Source: Protonemura montana (lineage: Eukaryota > Arthropoda > Insecta > Plecoptera > Nemouridae). From it: a stretch of DNA of 64,000 nt. This document shows positions 44,218 to 55,865 of this stretch, one piece after another (the stretch's first letter is position 1; the number at the start of each line of letters is the position of its first letter). The stretch is from positions 826,001 to 890,000 of the forward strand of contig CANOQG010000003.1 of assembly GCA_947568835.1 (NCBI GenBank), in the 5' to 3' direction. The position numbers and the translations under genes are program-made. The notes under the pieces are model-generated. The model did not search any database, was not told the DNA's origin, and saw nothing but the letters and a program-made list of their open reading frames with translations.

Positions 44218-47200
44218 ATGCCACCTAAGAAGCGTGTAAATCTGACGTCTCGGAAGGGCGGGAAAGGTGCAACGGCAAGAGCGGAGAGCGCGGCGGCGAG
44301 GAAAAGGGCTGCTGCTGACGAGAGAGCGAGGACGAGAGAGACGGCCGAGCGCGCCGACCATCAGGCGACTGCTAGCCCGTCGACGTCGACGCTTGACGAG
44401 CAGCGTCCTTTTCTTTCCGCTATTCTCGAAGAAGCCCCGGTGAGTGTCTTAAAGCATGATTCATTATTAGAACAGGCCGCCCCCGCTTCTCTTCCAGCTT
44501 TTTATGATCAACCCTCTACAAGCCGCTATATGCATTCCTTTCCCGACAATGTGCCATCTGTGCTCCCATCCCTTGACCAGACCCAGATCCTGGAAAATTC
44601 AGTTGGCCAGCTACAAGAGGACAAGAAAGTGCAAGTAGCAGCAAACGAACGGAGTGCCCGACTAGCGGAAAAAGCTAGAAATGCTCGCCAGCGCAGAAAG
44701 GCTGAGGATGAGGCCCAGCGTCTTCTGCGTCTGGCCCAGGTTGCCGAGTCGAAGCGTCGACGACTAGACGAAGCTTCTGAGGGACGACGCCTACAGCTTC
44801 TTGCTGAAAAGGCTGAGTCTGAGCGCCTCCGCTTGGCAAAATGTACCGAAGAACAGCGCCTTCAGCGACTGGCCCTTAAGGCAGAGGCAGAGCGTCGCCG
44901 CTTGAGTGACGAAGCTGACCAACAGCGCCTTCAGCGACTAGCCCTTAAGGCAGAAACAAAGCGTTGCCGCTTGAGTGACGAAGCTGACGAACAGCGCCTT
45001 CAGCGACTGGCCCTTAAGGCAGAGTCAAAGCGTCGCCGTTTGAGTAACGAAGCTGACGAACAGCGTCTTCAGCGATTGGCCCTTAAGGCAGAGGCAGAGC
45101 GTCATCGCTTGAGTCACGAAGCTGACGAACAGCGCCTTCAGCGACTAGCCCTTAAGGCAGAGGCAGAGCGTCATCGTTTGAGTGACGAAGCTGACGAACA
45201 GCGCCTTCAGCGATTGGCCCTTAAGGCAGAGGCAGAGCGTCATCGCTTGAGTGACGAAGCTGACCAACAGCGCCTTCAGCGACTAGCCCTTAAGGCAGAG
45301 TCAAAGCGTCGCCACTTGAGTGACGAATCTGAGAAACAGCGCCTTCAGCGATTAAGCCAGAAGGCAGTTCAAACGCAGTCTGAAAGGCAGCATGAGACTC
45401 CAGAGGCGCGCGAGAGCCGTATAGTCGCCGCGCGGGAGCGATCTCAGCAGCGTCGAAATGCCGAGACCAGGGATAAGCTCGCGGCGTTCGAAGTGGAAGT
45501 CTCTCAGCGCGCTGAGGAGGAGGCGTCTCAACGCGCCCAAGAGGCTGAACTAGAGCAAAGCCAGCGAGTCGCGGTCGAGGCTATTGACGTGGCAGACGAT
45601 CAGTTCGAACCTGATCTTGCTCCAGTGAACCTTCATCCTTTCCACTTGGAGGCTGCACGGCAAGACGTCGCTGACGTCGCCCTATTTCACTGCGGCAGCA
45701 TGGACGAAGTATGCAGGGTGTGCGGCGCTCTGTACTTCACAGGAGAGCGTCCATCTGACAAAATTTACAAACTCTGTTGTCACTCGGGCAACGTAATCCT
45801 CGAGCCTCTCCTCGCGTATCCCGATTTAATGCATGCGTTGCTGACCGGAGATCATTGCGAGTCTAAGAACTTCCGCAAAAACATCCGGTCGTACAACAGT
45901 TCGCTCTCCTTCGCTTCAGTCGGAGTTAAGACGGACATCCCCCAGGGCCGTGGCACATACTGTTTTCGTGTCCATGGCAACATCCAGCATAGGATCGGCC
46001 ATATGGGGCAGGCGGTGCAGAAGCCCCTCTATTCGCACCTGTACTTTCTTGACGCGGAACAAGCGAAGACGCATCGAATGGACAGGCGCCAGAATGCTAA
46101 TCTGCTACCCAACCTGCTTCATGAGCTGGACTCGCTGGTTCGCGAAATAAATCCTTTTGCCCAAGGGCTTAAAACGTTAGGTCAGGTGGAGGCCGACGAC
46201 AGGATCCGTGCAGCTGCCGAGGGGCGACCCGAGGTCATGGCCGAACTGCGTTTCGTGGATGACCGACGGCGGCTGTACGAAAATCCTACGGCCCACGAGG
46301 TGGCCGTTGTCTATCAGAGCGTTGACGGTGGCATGCCTCCTCTAGGACGTGATATTCGTATCCATACTCGTGGCGGATTTATTGAGCAGCTGTCTGTCCT
46401 GTCGCCCAACACGGATCCGCTCAGCTACGTGCTGTTGTTCCCGCGTGGAGAACCCGGCTGGCAACGAGGTATGCCGCACACCAGGCAATCTAAGCACAGC
46501 GTCGTCACTCTAATGGAGTTTTATAGCCATCGACTCCACGAGCGTGTCGGCGCCTTCCATCCAGTGCTGCACGCCGGCAAGCTGACGCAGCAGTTTATGG
46601 TAGACGCCTATATCAAGGTTGAGGGCAATCGCCTTGAGTTCGTCATCAGGAACCAGAAAACACTGCGCGCCGAACTCTACAGTGGGCTCATGGACCACTT
46701 GGCGAACCGTGCTGAGCGGCAGGGCTGCAATGTCGGGAAGATGGTGATTCTGCCTTCCAGTTTCATCGGAAGCCCCAGGCATTGCCAGCAGCTATATCAA
46801 GACGCTATGAGTATCGTCACCAAGTTTGGAAAACCCGATCTTTTCCTTACTATGATGTGTAATCCGAAGTGGCCTGAGATTCAGACGAGCCTAGCGGCGT
46901 ACGAAAGGGCAGAAGACCGACCCGATCTCACCGCGCGAGTATTCCAACTTAAACTCAAGGAGCTCATGTCTGATCTCACCAAGAGGCACGTGCTGGGCGT
47001 TCCCATGGCTCACTTCCACGTGATCGAGTTCCAAAAACGTGGACTCCCTCACGCTCACATCCTGGTAATCCTTCGCGACGAGGACAAGATCCGCACTCCC
47101 GAGGAGGTAGACGCACTTATCTGTGCCGAGTTGCCCGATCCGGTGACCGAGGAGAGACTGCACAAGGTCATCGTGTCGTCGATGATCCACGGCCCGTGCG

Positions 47201-49968
47201 GCGCTCGGAACATGTCCTCTGTGTGCATGGAGGACGGAAAGTGTAAGAAGAAGTTCCCCAAGTCGTTCACAGATGTGACTGTGGTCAACGAGGGGGGTTT
47301 CACCGTCTATCGCCGTCGAGAGAGCGGGCAGACGCATTCCATCTCAGGAAGAGTGGTCGACAACCGAGACGTAGTGCCTTACAACAAGTACTTAAGCTCC
47401 AAGTTTGACTGCCACCTGAACATCGAGCACTGTGGATCCGCGAAGACGGTCAAGTACCTGTGCAAGTACGTGTACAAAGGTCACGACTGTGCCAGGGTCC
47501 AGCTCCGCGTCTCTGTCCCCGCGGAGGGCGATCATGAGCCACGTCCAGCGCACGGTGCCCAGCAAGAGTTGGTGTGGGACGAGGTCTCACAGTTCATCGA
47601 CTCTCGCTACGTGAGTCCCCAAGAGGCTGCGTGGAGAATTTTCGGATTTGAAATGCACGAAAAGTCGCACACTATCATCCGTTTGGCGATCCACCTCGAG
47701 GGTGACCACATGGTCACGTTCCGTCCTGGAGACGAGGAAGCCGCAGCAGAACGCGGCAGGGCTGCGCTGACTACGCTGACGGCATGGTTTGCGCTGAATA
47801 GTAGCAACCCGGCGGCACGGCAGTACAAGTACATCGACATCCCGTACCACTTCCGTTTCGAGGGAAAAGCGTGGAAGCCACGAAAGCGAGGTGCCGGCTC
47901 CATCATCAGCCGAATGTACTCCGTGACGCCCCGGCAGATCGAGCGATACCATCTTCGTCTCCTTTTGCTACACGTCGCCGGCGCCACCTCATTCGAGGAC
48001 GTGCGCACGTTCCAGGGTAGGGTTTACGCGACCTTCAAGGAAGCTGCCATCGCACGCAACCTGCTAATGGACGACGACGAGTGGCAGAAATGTCTGCAGG
48101 AGGCGGTTGCTATAAAGATGCCAAACGAACTTCGTCAGCTGTTTGCTATCATTTGCGCGTTCTGTCAGCCTCTTGACCCGCTGTCTCTATGGGAGCGTTT
48201 CAAGGGCGATTTCTGCGAAGATTTCGCCCGAGAACACGACCCCATCGAGGCAGAACAGTTGGCCCTGAATTCCATCCAGTCCGTCCTTGCCCTACACCGC
48301 CTGACCAACGCCGAAATCGGTTTGCCGGCGCCTCGAGTGCCAGTCATCGTTGCTGTCGACGAGCAGTTCGACCAGACCGCCGAAAGGGAAGAGTCCGAGG
48401 AGAACTTGGTGAAGCTCAACGGCAGGCAGCGCGTGGCATTCGACGCGGTGATGGCAGCAATCGACGACCCGAACGCCGAGCAGAGGTGCTTCTACCTGGA
48501 CGGCCCGGGCGGCAGCGGGAAGACCTTCCTATACAACACCCTCATCAGCACGCTGCGAGCCCGAGGCGAGCGAGCCGTGGCCGTCGCGTGGACGGGCATT
48601 GCGGCGACGTTACTGAAGGGAGGGAGGACCTGCCACTCGCGATTTCGATTGCCTGTTCCGATTGTGGAAAACAGCACGTCTGGCGTGAAGCCCAACTCCG
48701 CCGAGGGCGCTTCGCTGAGGGCGGCCAAGGTCATCATCTTGGATGAAGGACCCATGGCGCCTCTGCTGGCCCTGAACGTGATCGAGCGGACGCTAAGAGA
48801 CGTGACCAACGATGAGCGTCCGTTCGGCGGAAAGGTGATCGTTATCGGCGGGGATTTTAGGCAGTGCCTCCCAGTCGTTCGAAATGGCAACCGAACGACC
48901 ATTGTCGAGCAATGCATTAAGCGTGGCGCGCTTTGGTCGTTGTTCCGCACCCTCGACCTGCGCGCGAACATGCGCGCCAACCCAGGCGAAGTAGAGTTCG
49001 TCGAGTGGCTCTTGCGTGTCGGAAACGGCGAGATTTTGAATGACTGCCACCTCCCGGATGACACCATCGCATTACCTGTCCAATGCGTCGTGGACTGCGT
49101 CATTGACGCCGTCTTCGGCACGAGCATTAGTGCTGCCGAGATGGCCGTGATGCAAGACCATGCCATCCTCTGCCCGAAGAACGTGGAGTCTTTGAACATC
49201 AATGACAACGTTCTTGAGCGCCTCGAAGGTGACGTGTTCGAATACTGCAGCGCCGACACTGTCGATGTCAGTGAAGGCGAAGATGGCGACGTTTTGGCTA
49301 CCGATTATCCCGTAGAATATCTAAATTCATTAACGCCATCCGGGATGCCACCGCACAAGCTTCGTCTGAAAGTTCATGCAATCGTGATGCTCATGAGGAA
49401 CGTCGACGTGAGAGCCGGCCTATGCAATGGGACTCGACTCAGCGTTGTTGCACTCCACGAGCACGTGATCGACTGCAGGATCATCGGAGGGCGCTGTGCG
49501 GGACGACGCACTTTCCTATGTAGAGTCAACCTAACTCCCTCGGACATTGGCATGCCCTTTACGATGACAAGGCGCCAGTTTCCGATCCGTCTGGCATTCG
49601 CCATGACCATCAATAAAGCCCAGGGTCAATCTTTAAAGAGGGTGGGAATTCATTTAGAAAAACCAGTATTCGGACACGGTCAGCTATACGTGGCGCTTTC
49701 TCGGGCTCGCTCTTTGGACTCGATCTTCGTGGCAGTCGCCGGTAACGAGGCGCAGGGCAAGTTGATCGTCTCGAGCAACACCACCTTCACCAAGAACATC
49801 GTGTACCAGGAGGTGCTCGAGATTCATGCGCCGGACCACCAGGCAGCGGATCCTTCCTCGCGTAGTGGCTATCAAGAGGCTGACCAGCAGGCCCTTGAGC
49901 AGTCGCTTAGTCAACTCGCTGTATCGGATGCGGATGAAGAAGTTCCAATGGACGCCTCCTCCTCCTAA
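44218..49968 (+). CDS. Helitron Rep-helicase (intact, 1916 aa)
   Basis: Same length and residue numbering as the G2 protein: HUH at 945-947, tyrosines 1080 and 1084, Walker A 1429-1436, GGDFRQ at 1544, YVALSRA at 1824. Outside the 23-residue repeats I counted about 15 substitutions relative to G2, so the copies are young. Notable differences are T880M, directly before C881 of the Rep motif TCNPKWPEI (usually TCNP in this family), and E-to-D changes in SFEDVRTF and TLDLRANMR. No stop or frameshift is present. It may be functional, but the T880M change leaves G2 as the better candidate for the active gene. Its C-terminal tail matches G0 and G1 rather than G2 (IHAPDHQ against IHSPNHQ). Confidence 0.95.
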   Translation: MPPKKRVNLTSRKGGKGATARAESAAARKRAAADERARTRETAERADHQATASPSTSTLDEQRPFLSAILEEAPVSVLKHDSLLEQAAPASLPAFYDQPSTSRYMHSFPDNVPSVLPSLDQTQILENSVGQLQEDKKVQVAANERSARLAEKARNARQRRKAEDEAQRLLRLAQVAESKRRRLDEASEGRRLQLLAEKAESERLRLAKCTEEQRLQRLALKAEAERRRLSDEADQQRLQRLALKAETKRCRLSDEADEQRLQRLALKAESKRRRLSNEADEQRLQRLALKAEAERHRLSHEADEQRLQRLALKAEAERHRLSDEADEQRLQRLALKAEAERHRLSDEADQQRLQRLALKAESKRRHLSDESEKQRLQRLSQKAVQTQSERQHETPEARESRIVAARERSQQRRNAETRDKLAAFEVEVSQRAEEEASQRAQEAELEQSQRVAVEAIDVADDQFEPDLAPVNLHPFHLEAARQDVADVALFHCGSMDEVCRVCGALYFTGERPSDKIYKLCCHSGNVILEPLLAYPDLMHALLTGDHCESKNFRKNIRSYNSSLSFASVGVKTDIPQGRGTYCFRVHGNIQHRIGHMGQAVQKPLYSHLYFLDAEQAKTHRMDRRQNANLLPNLLHELDSLVREINPFAQGLKTLGQVEADDRIRAAAEGRPEVMAELRFVDDRRRLYENPTAHEVAVVYQSVDGGMPPLGRDIRIHTRGGFIEQLSVLSPNTDPLSYVLLFPRGEPGWQRGMPHTRQSKHSVVTLMEFYSHRLHERVGAFHPVLHAGKLTQQFMVDAYIKVEGNRLEFVIRNQKTLRAELYSGLMDHLANRAERQGCNVGKMVILPSSFIGSPRHCQQLYQDAMSIVTKFGKPDLFLTMMCNPKWPEIQTSLAAYERAEDRPDLTARVFQLKLKELMSDLTKRHVLGVPMAHFHVIEFQKRGLPHAHILVILRDEDKIRTPEEVDALICAELPDPVTEERLHKVIVSSMIHGPCGARNMSSVCMEDGKCKKKFPKSFTDVTVVNEGGFTVYRRRESGQTHSISGRVVDNRDVVPYNKYLSSKFDCHLNIEHCGSAKTVKYLCKYVYKGHDCARVQLRVSVPAEGDHEPRPAHGAQQELVWDEVSQFIDSRYVSPQEAAWRIFGFEMHEKSHTIIRLAIHLEGDHMVTFRPGDEEAAAERGRAALTTLTAWFALNSSNPAARQYKYIDIPYHFRFEGKAWKPRKRGAGSIISRMYSVTPRQIERYHLRLLLLHVAGATSFEDVRTFQGRVYATFKEAAIARNLLMDDDEWQKCLQEAVAIKMPNELRQLFAIICAFCQPLDPLSLWERFKGDFCEDFAREHDPIEAEQLALNSIQSVLALHRLTNAEIGLPAPRVPVIVAVDEQFDQTAEREESEENLVKLNGRQRVAFDAVMAAIDDPNAEQRCFYLDGPGGSGKTFLYNTLISTLRARGERAVAVAWTGIAATLLKGGRTCHSRFRLPVPIVENSTSGVKPNSAEGASLRAAKVIILDEGPMAPLLALNVIERTLRDVTNDERPFGGKVIVIGGDFRQCLPVVRNGNRTTIVEQCIKRGALWSLFRTLDLRANMRANPGEVEFVEWLLRVGNGEILNDCHLPDDTIALPVQCVVDCVIDAVFGTSISAAEMAVMQDHAILCPKNVESLNINDNVLERLEGDVFEYCSADTVDVSEGEDGDVLATDYPVEYLNSLTPSGMPPHKLRLKVHAIVMLMRNVDVRAGLCNGTRLSVVALHEHVIDCRIIGGRCAGRRTFLCRVNLTPSDIGMPFTMTRRQFPIRLAFAMTINKAQGQSLKRVGIHLEKPVFGHGQLYVALSRARSLDSIFVAVAGNEAQGKLIVSSNTTFTKNIVYQEVLEIHAPDHQAADPSSRSGYQEADQQALEQSLSQLAVSDADEEVPMDASSS
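44635..45462 (+). repeat. 69-bp coding repeats (twelve STPR-like units) in G3
   Basis: Unit number and register equal G1 and G2, but the order of unit types differs: three EAERHRLS-type units lie together at positions 7-9 of the array. One unit has Cys (KRCRLSDE). Confidence 0.85.
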
Positions 49969-50329
49969 ATCCTATCATTGTACTATCCCTTACATTTGCA
50001 ATAGCGGTAACATTTCCTAGATAAATTTAAATTCAGTAAGGCTAGGTAGGGCAGACCAGGAACCGTGACTAGCACGGCAGGTAGCAACCCAATTCCCATA
50101 TATTTCACCATGCTGACACGCTTTTCTGCTGCAGGTATAAAGCACCGGACGCCGCATAGCCCTTTAACTTCACGACCATTGCGCTCGCATGTGGACACTC
50201 TAACGGAACTGCTCCTCCCAGAGCTAGACAATTATGCATGTAAATTAATTGATAGACCTATCGTAGATTTGGTAAAGGTACTTCAAATTTGAATGCTGTT
50301 AAAAAAAAAAAAAAAAAAAAAAAATATAT

Positions 50330-50685
50330 CAAACCTACATTTAGTAAAGTTTTTACTTCTAACTAATAGTATTAGAAATGCAGCCTGCTGTTTTCCATCT
50401 GCATGTCATGCATGTTCAAAAAAAAAAAAAAAAAAAAAATACATATCGTAGATTTAGTAAAGTAGTTACTATGTTGTAAGTAGTAATTAATAGTTGGTAA
50501 GCAAGTAGTTAATAGTTATGCAACCTGCTGTTTTTTATCTGCATGTCATGCATGTTCCAAAAAAAAAAAAAAAAAAATTAAACATATCGTAGATTTAGTA
50601 AAGTAGCTACTAAGTAGTAAGTAGTAGTAGTTGGTAAGTAAGCAGTTAATAGTTATGCAACCTGCTGTTTTCTATCTGCATGTTT
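50330..50685 (+). repeat. 3' tandem repeat family A in G3, three units
   Basis: Units start near 50339, 50452 and 50592, with long A runs between them. An A run of ~24 bases precedes the array. Confidence 0.85.
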
Positions 50686-50735
50686 GTAATTTTTTAACGT
50701 CACAATCTTACTTTTGAGTCGGTCTTTTTACTGCA

Positions 50736-50872
50736 TGTTTCTCTCTTCTTGATTCTATCTTGGAATGTCAAACCAACTAACCACCAAGCATGATAGCATT
50801 GCATCAGTCTAAAAACTGAACAATGCATCCTACCTATCCGACACAGTTGATCCTTGCATGAATCCTTGCATG
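50736..50872 (+). repeat. 3' repeat family B in G3, single copy
   Basis: One copy with TGATTCTATCTTGGAATG. Its 3' half starts the near-identical duplicated block. Confidence 0.8.
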
Positions 50873-50965
50873 TCCGCACATCAGAGATTCCTGTTGCTTG
50901 CAACGGGCTGCACAATCTTTGATAGTGTAAGGCAGAGGCGATGTAGTGTGCGACGATCGCCATGC

Positions 50966-50992
50966 TGCCGGGGCGGGATGGGGGCCCCGGCA
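50966..50992 (+). other. GC-rich hairpin of G3
   Basis: Identical stem and loop to G0, G1 and G2. Confidence 0.75.
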
Positions 50993-51824
50993 TAACAATT
51001 ATTTTTAAAATTCTCTCACTTAACAGCTTGAATACATTTAGAAACTTTTCATTTCTCCAAGAATGGTGCCTCTCTCTTGCCGTCTATTTTTATTTTGTTT
51101 TAGACCCCCCCTCCCCCTGCCAATCGTGGAGAAGGAACTTCTTCATGGCACCATTGCGGAGATTACTTTCAATTACGAATGAACAGTGGCGATACTGCGA
51201 CATGGCTGGTCTGCATTGACTGTTGCTTTCAAATGGTCAAAGTTTTCAACGCAAATCGTCGTAAACATGTGAATATTTCTTATATTTGTAAAAATGATCA
51301 TAATATTGGCAAATAAAAATTACAATAATTAATAGGTACATTTTTTGTGTGTTTAATCTTCAAAAAAAAACCTTCGTCACTGAAACCAAACCAAAAATAT
51401 TTGTAATGATTCCTTTCTGTCCAAAAAGCACACCAAATGGTTGTGTCCTTATAAGCAATGCTGCTGGTTAGCCAGCATCGTTGAAGGTACTGGCGGAAAT
51501 CAGGTATAGTATGGTATATCAAGTCGTAAGGGCACAATACTTTGTTTTCTTGCCATTTTTTCAGTACTTTATTTTGTTGTCCCATAAGAGTTTTTTAAAT
51601 GTATACGTAGAGGCTACATTAAGTGTAAAGTCTCAGTTCGGTCCCAGGGCTTAGGGACTAGATTTTGGCCTAGGCCCATATATTTTTGTCATGACTTATC
51701 CTATCGGCATATGCCCTATGGGCATAGGGTACTAGAAAAATAGTAGTGAGCTATTTGTCATTGTTAATCAAAGTTCAAAGACAATACTAATACTAAAATA
51801 AAACCACTAGGGATAAGAACAACA
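50993..51824 (+). other. Non-coding 3' region of G3
   Basis: AT-rich. Candidate poly(A) signal AATAAA at 51312-51317. No gene. Confidence 0.6.
51710..51735 (+). other. Proximal 3'-end-like hairpin of G3
   Basis: 7-bp stem at 51710-51726, CTAG at 51732-51735. Confidence 0.65.
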
Positions 51825-51869
51825 GGTGCCGTTAGGCATCGGGTACTGCTAGTTAACCTTATATAAAAG
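51825..51869 (+). other. Unit junction 8 (G3/N5)
   Basis: GGCATC hairpin form. CTAG at 51849-51852, TATA-like box at 51860-51869. Confidence 0.8.
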
Positions 51870-54800
51870 CTTTAAATTGCGATGTTCAACTTTTTAGTTT
51901 GTGGGTATATGGCTGGCTGGCTGGGTGGCTGGGATGTAACCGGCCGCTCTACTGTTTATAGAAATTGCGAAATTCGACTAAAAACGTACGGAAATGGGCT
52001 AGAATTTTTCAGAATTAACTTTTCCATTGGCAGGCGACATTTTTACAGCGATTTAAAATCGTTTTCATGGTGAAAAATTGCTAAATATGACGGCAAGATA
52101 TCTCAGAGTCAGGCGATGCAACTCGATTTTTATAACTCTTTTTATACCAAAGTTTTTCTAGCCTGGAGCTCCACGGTTATTTTTCATGCATTCGTATTAA
52201 AGTTGTTGATGTAATTGTGCAAAAACACATTCAATTGCGATCGTTTGACGTGAAAAAGAATACATTTTGCTAATAAACTGACAGCTTTGATCAATTGTTT
52301 GCTATTTTGACACCACGGCAAGGTGTACGAAATCGTGAATGTATCTTTTCGGCAGTGCATTCAGGAAATTCAAACGTCAAATTTAAACGTCAAAGTCAAC
52401 GTCAATGTCAAATTCTTTTAAAAATCTCCAAAACTGTAGGGAAAACGTGTGAAATTGGCTCATATTGTCCTTATAGAGTTTTACATCGCGCTACGTCTTT
52501 TTTACGATGATTAAAAAGTGCTTTAGTATAGTAAAGTATCAAAAATATTGTTGGTGTTCGGCTAGCAAGATACAAAAGAGTCACTTGATTCATCTCGACA
52601 TTGCATGGTATTGTATATGATTGTATTATACTGCATGGTATTGTATGGTATTTTATTGTTATATATGGTATTCTATGGTATTCTATGGTATTTTATAATA
52701 TTCTATGGAGTTCTATGGTATTCTATGATATTGTATGGTATTCTATGGTATTCTATGGTATTTTATAATATTCTATGGAGTTCTATGGTATTCTATGATA
52801 TTGTATGGTATTCTATGGTATTCTATGGTATTCTATGGTATTCTATGGTATTCCATGGTATTCCATGGAGTAATATGGTATTCTATGATATTATTTGGTA
52901 TTCTATAGTCTTCTACGGTATTCTATGGTATTCTATGGTATTCTATTGTATTCTATTGTATTCTATGGTATTCTATGGTATCCTCTGGAGTTCTATGGTA
53001 TTCTATGGTAATGAATGGTCTTCTATGGTCTTCTATGGTATTTTATGATATACTATGGTATTCTATGGTATTCTATGGTATTCTATGGTATTCTATGATA
53101 TTGTATTGTATTGTTTAGAATTCTATGATATTCTATGGTATTTTTGGGTATTCTATGGTATTCTATGGCATTTTATGATATTTTTGGGTATTTTTTGGTG
53201 TTCTATGATATTGTATTGTATTCTTTGGTATTCTATGATATTCTATGGTATTCTATTGCATTTTATGGTATTCTATGATATTGTATGGTATTGTATGGTA
53301 TTGTATGGTATTGTATGATATTCTATGGTATTCTCTGGTATTTTAATGGATTTCTATAGTATTCTATGATAGTCTATGGTATTCTATAGTAATCTATGGT
53401 ATTATTTAGAGTTCTATGGTATTCTATGATATTGTATGGTATTGTATGGTATTCTATGGGGTTCTATGGTATTCTATGATATTGTATTCTATTCTATGGT
53501 GTTCTATGGTATACTATGGTATTCTATGGTATTCTATGGAGTTCTATAATATTGTATGATATACTATGATATTCTATGGTATTGTATGGTATTCTATGAT
53601 ATTCTATGGTATTCTTTGGTATTCTCTGGTATTCTCTGGTACTCTTTGGTATTCTTTGGTATTTTATGGAGTTCTATGGTATTCTATTGTATTCTATGGG
53701 GTTCTATGGTATTGTTTGGTATTCTATGGTATTCTCTGGTATTCTCTGGTATTGTATGGTATTGTGTGGTATTCTATGGTGTTCTATGGTATACTATGGT
53801 ATACGATGTTATTCTATGGAGTTATATTGTATTATATGGTATTCTATGGTATTGTATGGTATTCTATGGTATTCTTTGGTATTCTATGGTATTCTATGGT
53901 ATTCTATGGTATTCTATGGTATTGTATGGTATTGTTTGGTATTCTATGGTATTCTATGGTATTCTATGGTATTGTATGGTATTGTGTGGTATTCTATGGT
54001 GTTCTTTGGTGTGCTATGGTATACTATGTTATTATATGGAGTTATATTGTATTATATGGTATTCTATGGTATTGTATGGTATTCTATGGTATTCTATGGT
54101 ATTCTTTTGTATCCTATAGTATTCTATGGTATTCTATGGTATCCTCTGGAGTTCTATGGTATTCTATGGTAATGAATGGTCTTCTATGGTATTTTATAAT
54201 ATACTATGGTATTCAATGGTATTCTATGGTATTCTATGGTATTCTATGGTATTTTATGGTATTTTTGGGTATTCTATGGTATTCTATGGCATTTTATGGT
54301 ATTTTTTTGGTATTTTTTTGTGTTCTATGATATTTTATTGTATTCTTTGGTATTCTATGATATTCTATGGTATTCTATTGCATTTTATGGTATTATATAA
54401 TATTGTATGGTATTGTATGGTATTGTTTGGTATTGTATGATATTCGATGATATTCTATGGTATTTTTATGGATTTCTATAGTATTCTATGATAGTCTATG
54501 GTATTCTATAGTAATCTATAGTATTATTTAGAGTGCTATGGTTTTCTATGATATTGTATGGTATTGTATGGTATTTTTTGGTATTCTCTGGTATTCTATG
54601 GTACTCTTTGGTATCCTTTGGTATTTTATGGAGTTCAATGGTATTCTATGGTATTCTATGGGGTTCTATGGTATTCTATGATATTGTATTGTATTCTATG
54701 GTGTTCTATGGTATACTATGGTATTCTATGGTATTCTATAGAGTTCTATAATATTGTATGATATACTATGATATTCTATGGTATTCTATGGTATTCTATG

Positions 54801-55848
54801 ATATTCTATGGTATTCTTTGGTATTCTCTGGTATTCTCTGGTACTCTTTGGTATTCTTTGGTATTTTATGGAGTTCTATGGTATTCTATGGTATTCTATG
54901 GGGTTCTATGGTATTCTATGATATTGTGTGGTATTCTATGGTGTTCTATGGTATACGATGTTATTCTATGGAGTTATATTGTATTATATGGTATTCTATG
55001 GTATTGTATGGTATTCTATGGTATTCTTTGGTATGATATGGTATTCTATGGTATTCTATGGTATTCTATGGTATTCTATGGTATTGTATGGTATTGTTTG
55101 GTATTCTATGGTATTGTTTGGTATTCTATGGTATTCTCTGGTATTGTATGGTATTGTATGGTATTGTGTGGTATTCTATGGTGTTCTATGGTATACGATG
55201 TTATTCTATGGAGTTATATTGTATTATATGGTATTCTATGGTATTGTATGGTATTCTATGGTATTCTTTGGTATTCTATGGTATTCTATGGTATTCTATG
55301 GTATTCTATGGTATTCTTTGGTATTGTATGGTATTGTTTGGTATTCTATGGTATTCTATGGTATTCTATGGTATTGTGTGGTATTCTATGGTATTCTATG
55401 GTGTTCTTTGGTGTGCTATGGTATACTATGTTATTCTATGGAGTTATATTGTATTATATGGTATTCTATGGTATTCTTTGGTATTCTATGGTATTCTATG
55501 GTATTCTATGGTATTCTATGGTATTCTATGGTATTCTATGGTATACTTTGGTATTCTATGGAGTTCTATGATATTGTATGGTATTGTATGGTATTCTTTG
55601 GTATGCTATGTTATTGTTTGGTATTTTATGGTGTTCAATAGTATTCTATGATATTGTTTGGTATTCTATGGTATTCTATAGAATTCTATGGTTTTCAATG
55701 GTATTCAATGGTATTGTATGGTATTGTATGGCTGTGGTCCTTTTAAGAGGCTTTGGATAGGGCATCAAAGAAAATTCGAGACACGTTTAAACCAAAATGC
55801 CCACACCCTCAAAATCTTAAGGTGCCGTTAGGCAGCGGGTACTGCTAG
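51853..55848 (+). mobile_element. N5: non-autonomous unit, near-copy of N3
   Basis: Leader 51853-52599, decamer array 52600-55730, terminal block 55765-55848. It differs from N3 at only a handful of bases. Confidence 0.75.
52600..55730 (+). repeat. Decamer satellite array of N5
   Basis: Same higher-order pattern as N3, including the 240-bp spacing (GGTATACGATG near 54950 and 55190). Confidence 0.95.
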
Positions 55849-55865
55849 TTAACCTTATATAAAAG
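55821..55865 (+). other. Unit junction 9 (N5/N6)
   Basis: GGCAGC hairpin form. CTAG at 55845-55848, TATA-like box at 55856-55865. Confidence 0.8.

Larger units (their letters stand above)
40273..51852 (+). mobile_element. G3: gene-bearing Helitron unit, intact gene
   Basis: At 11,580 bp it is the longest unit. Its leader is of the G2 type, but with a 927-bp pentamer array and nearly ten 41-bp repeats, which explain most of the length difference from G2. It carries the second intact Rep-helicase, and its 3' region is nearly identical to that of G2 from the family B repeat onward. Confidence 0.82.
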
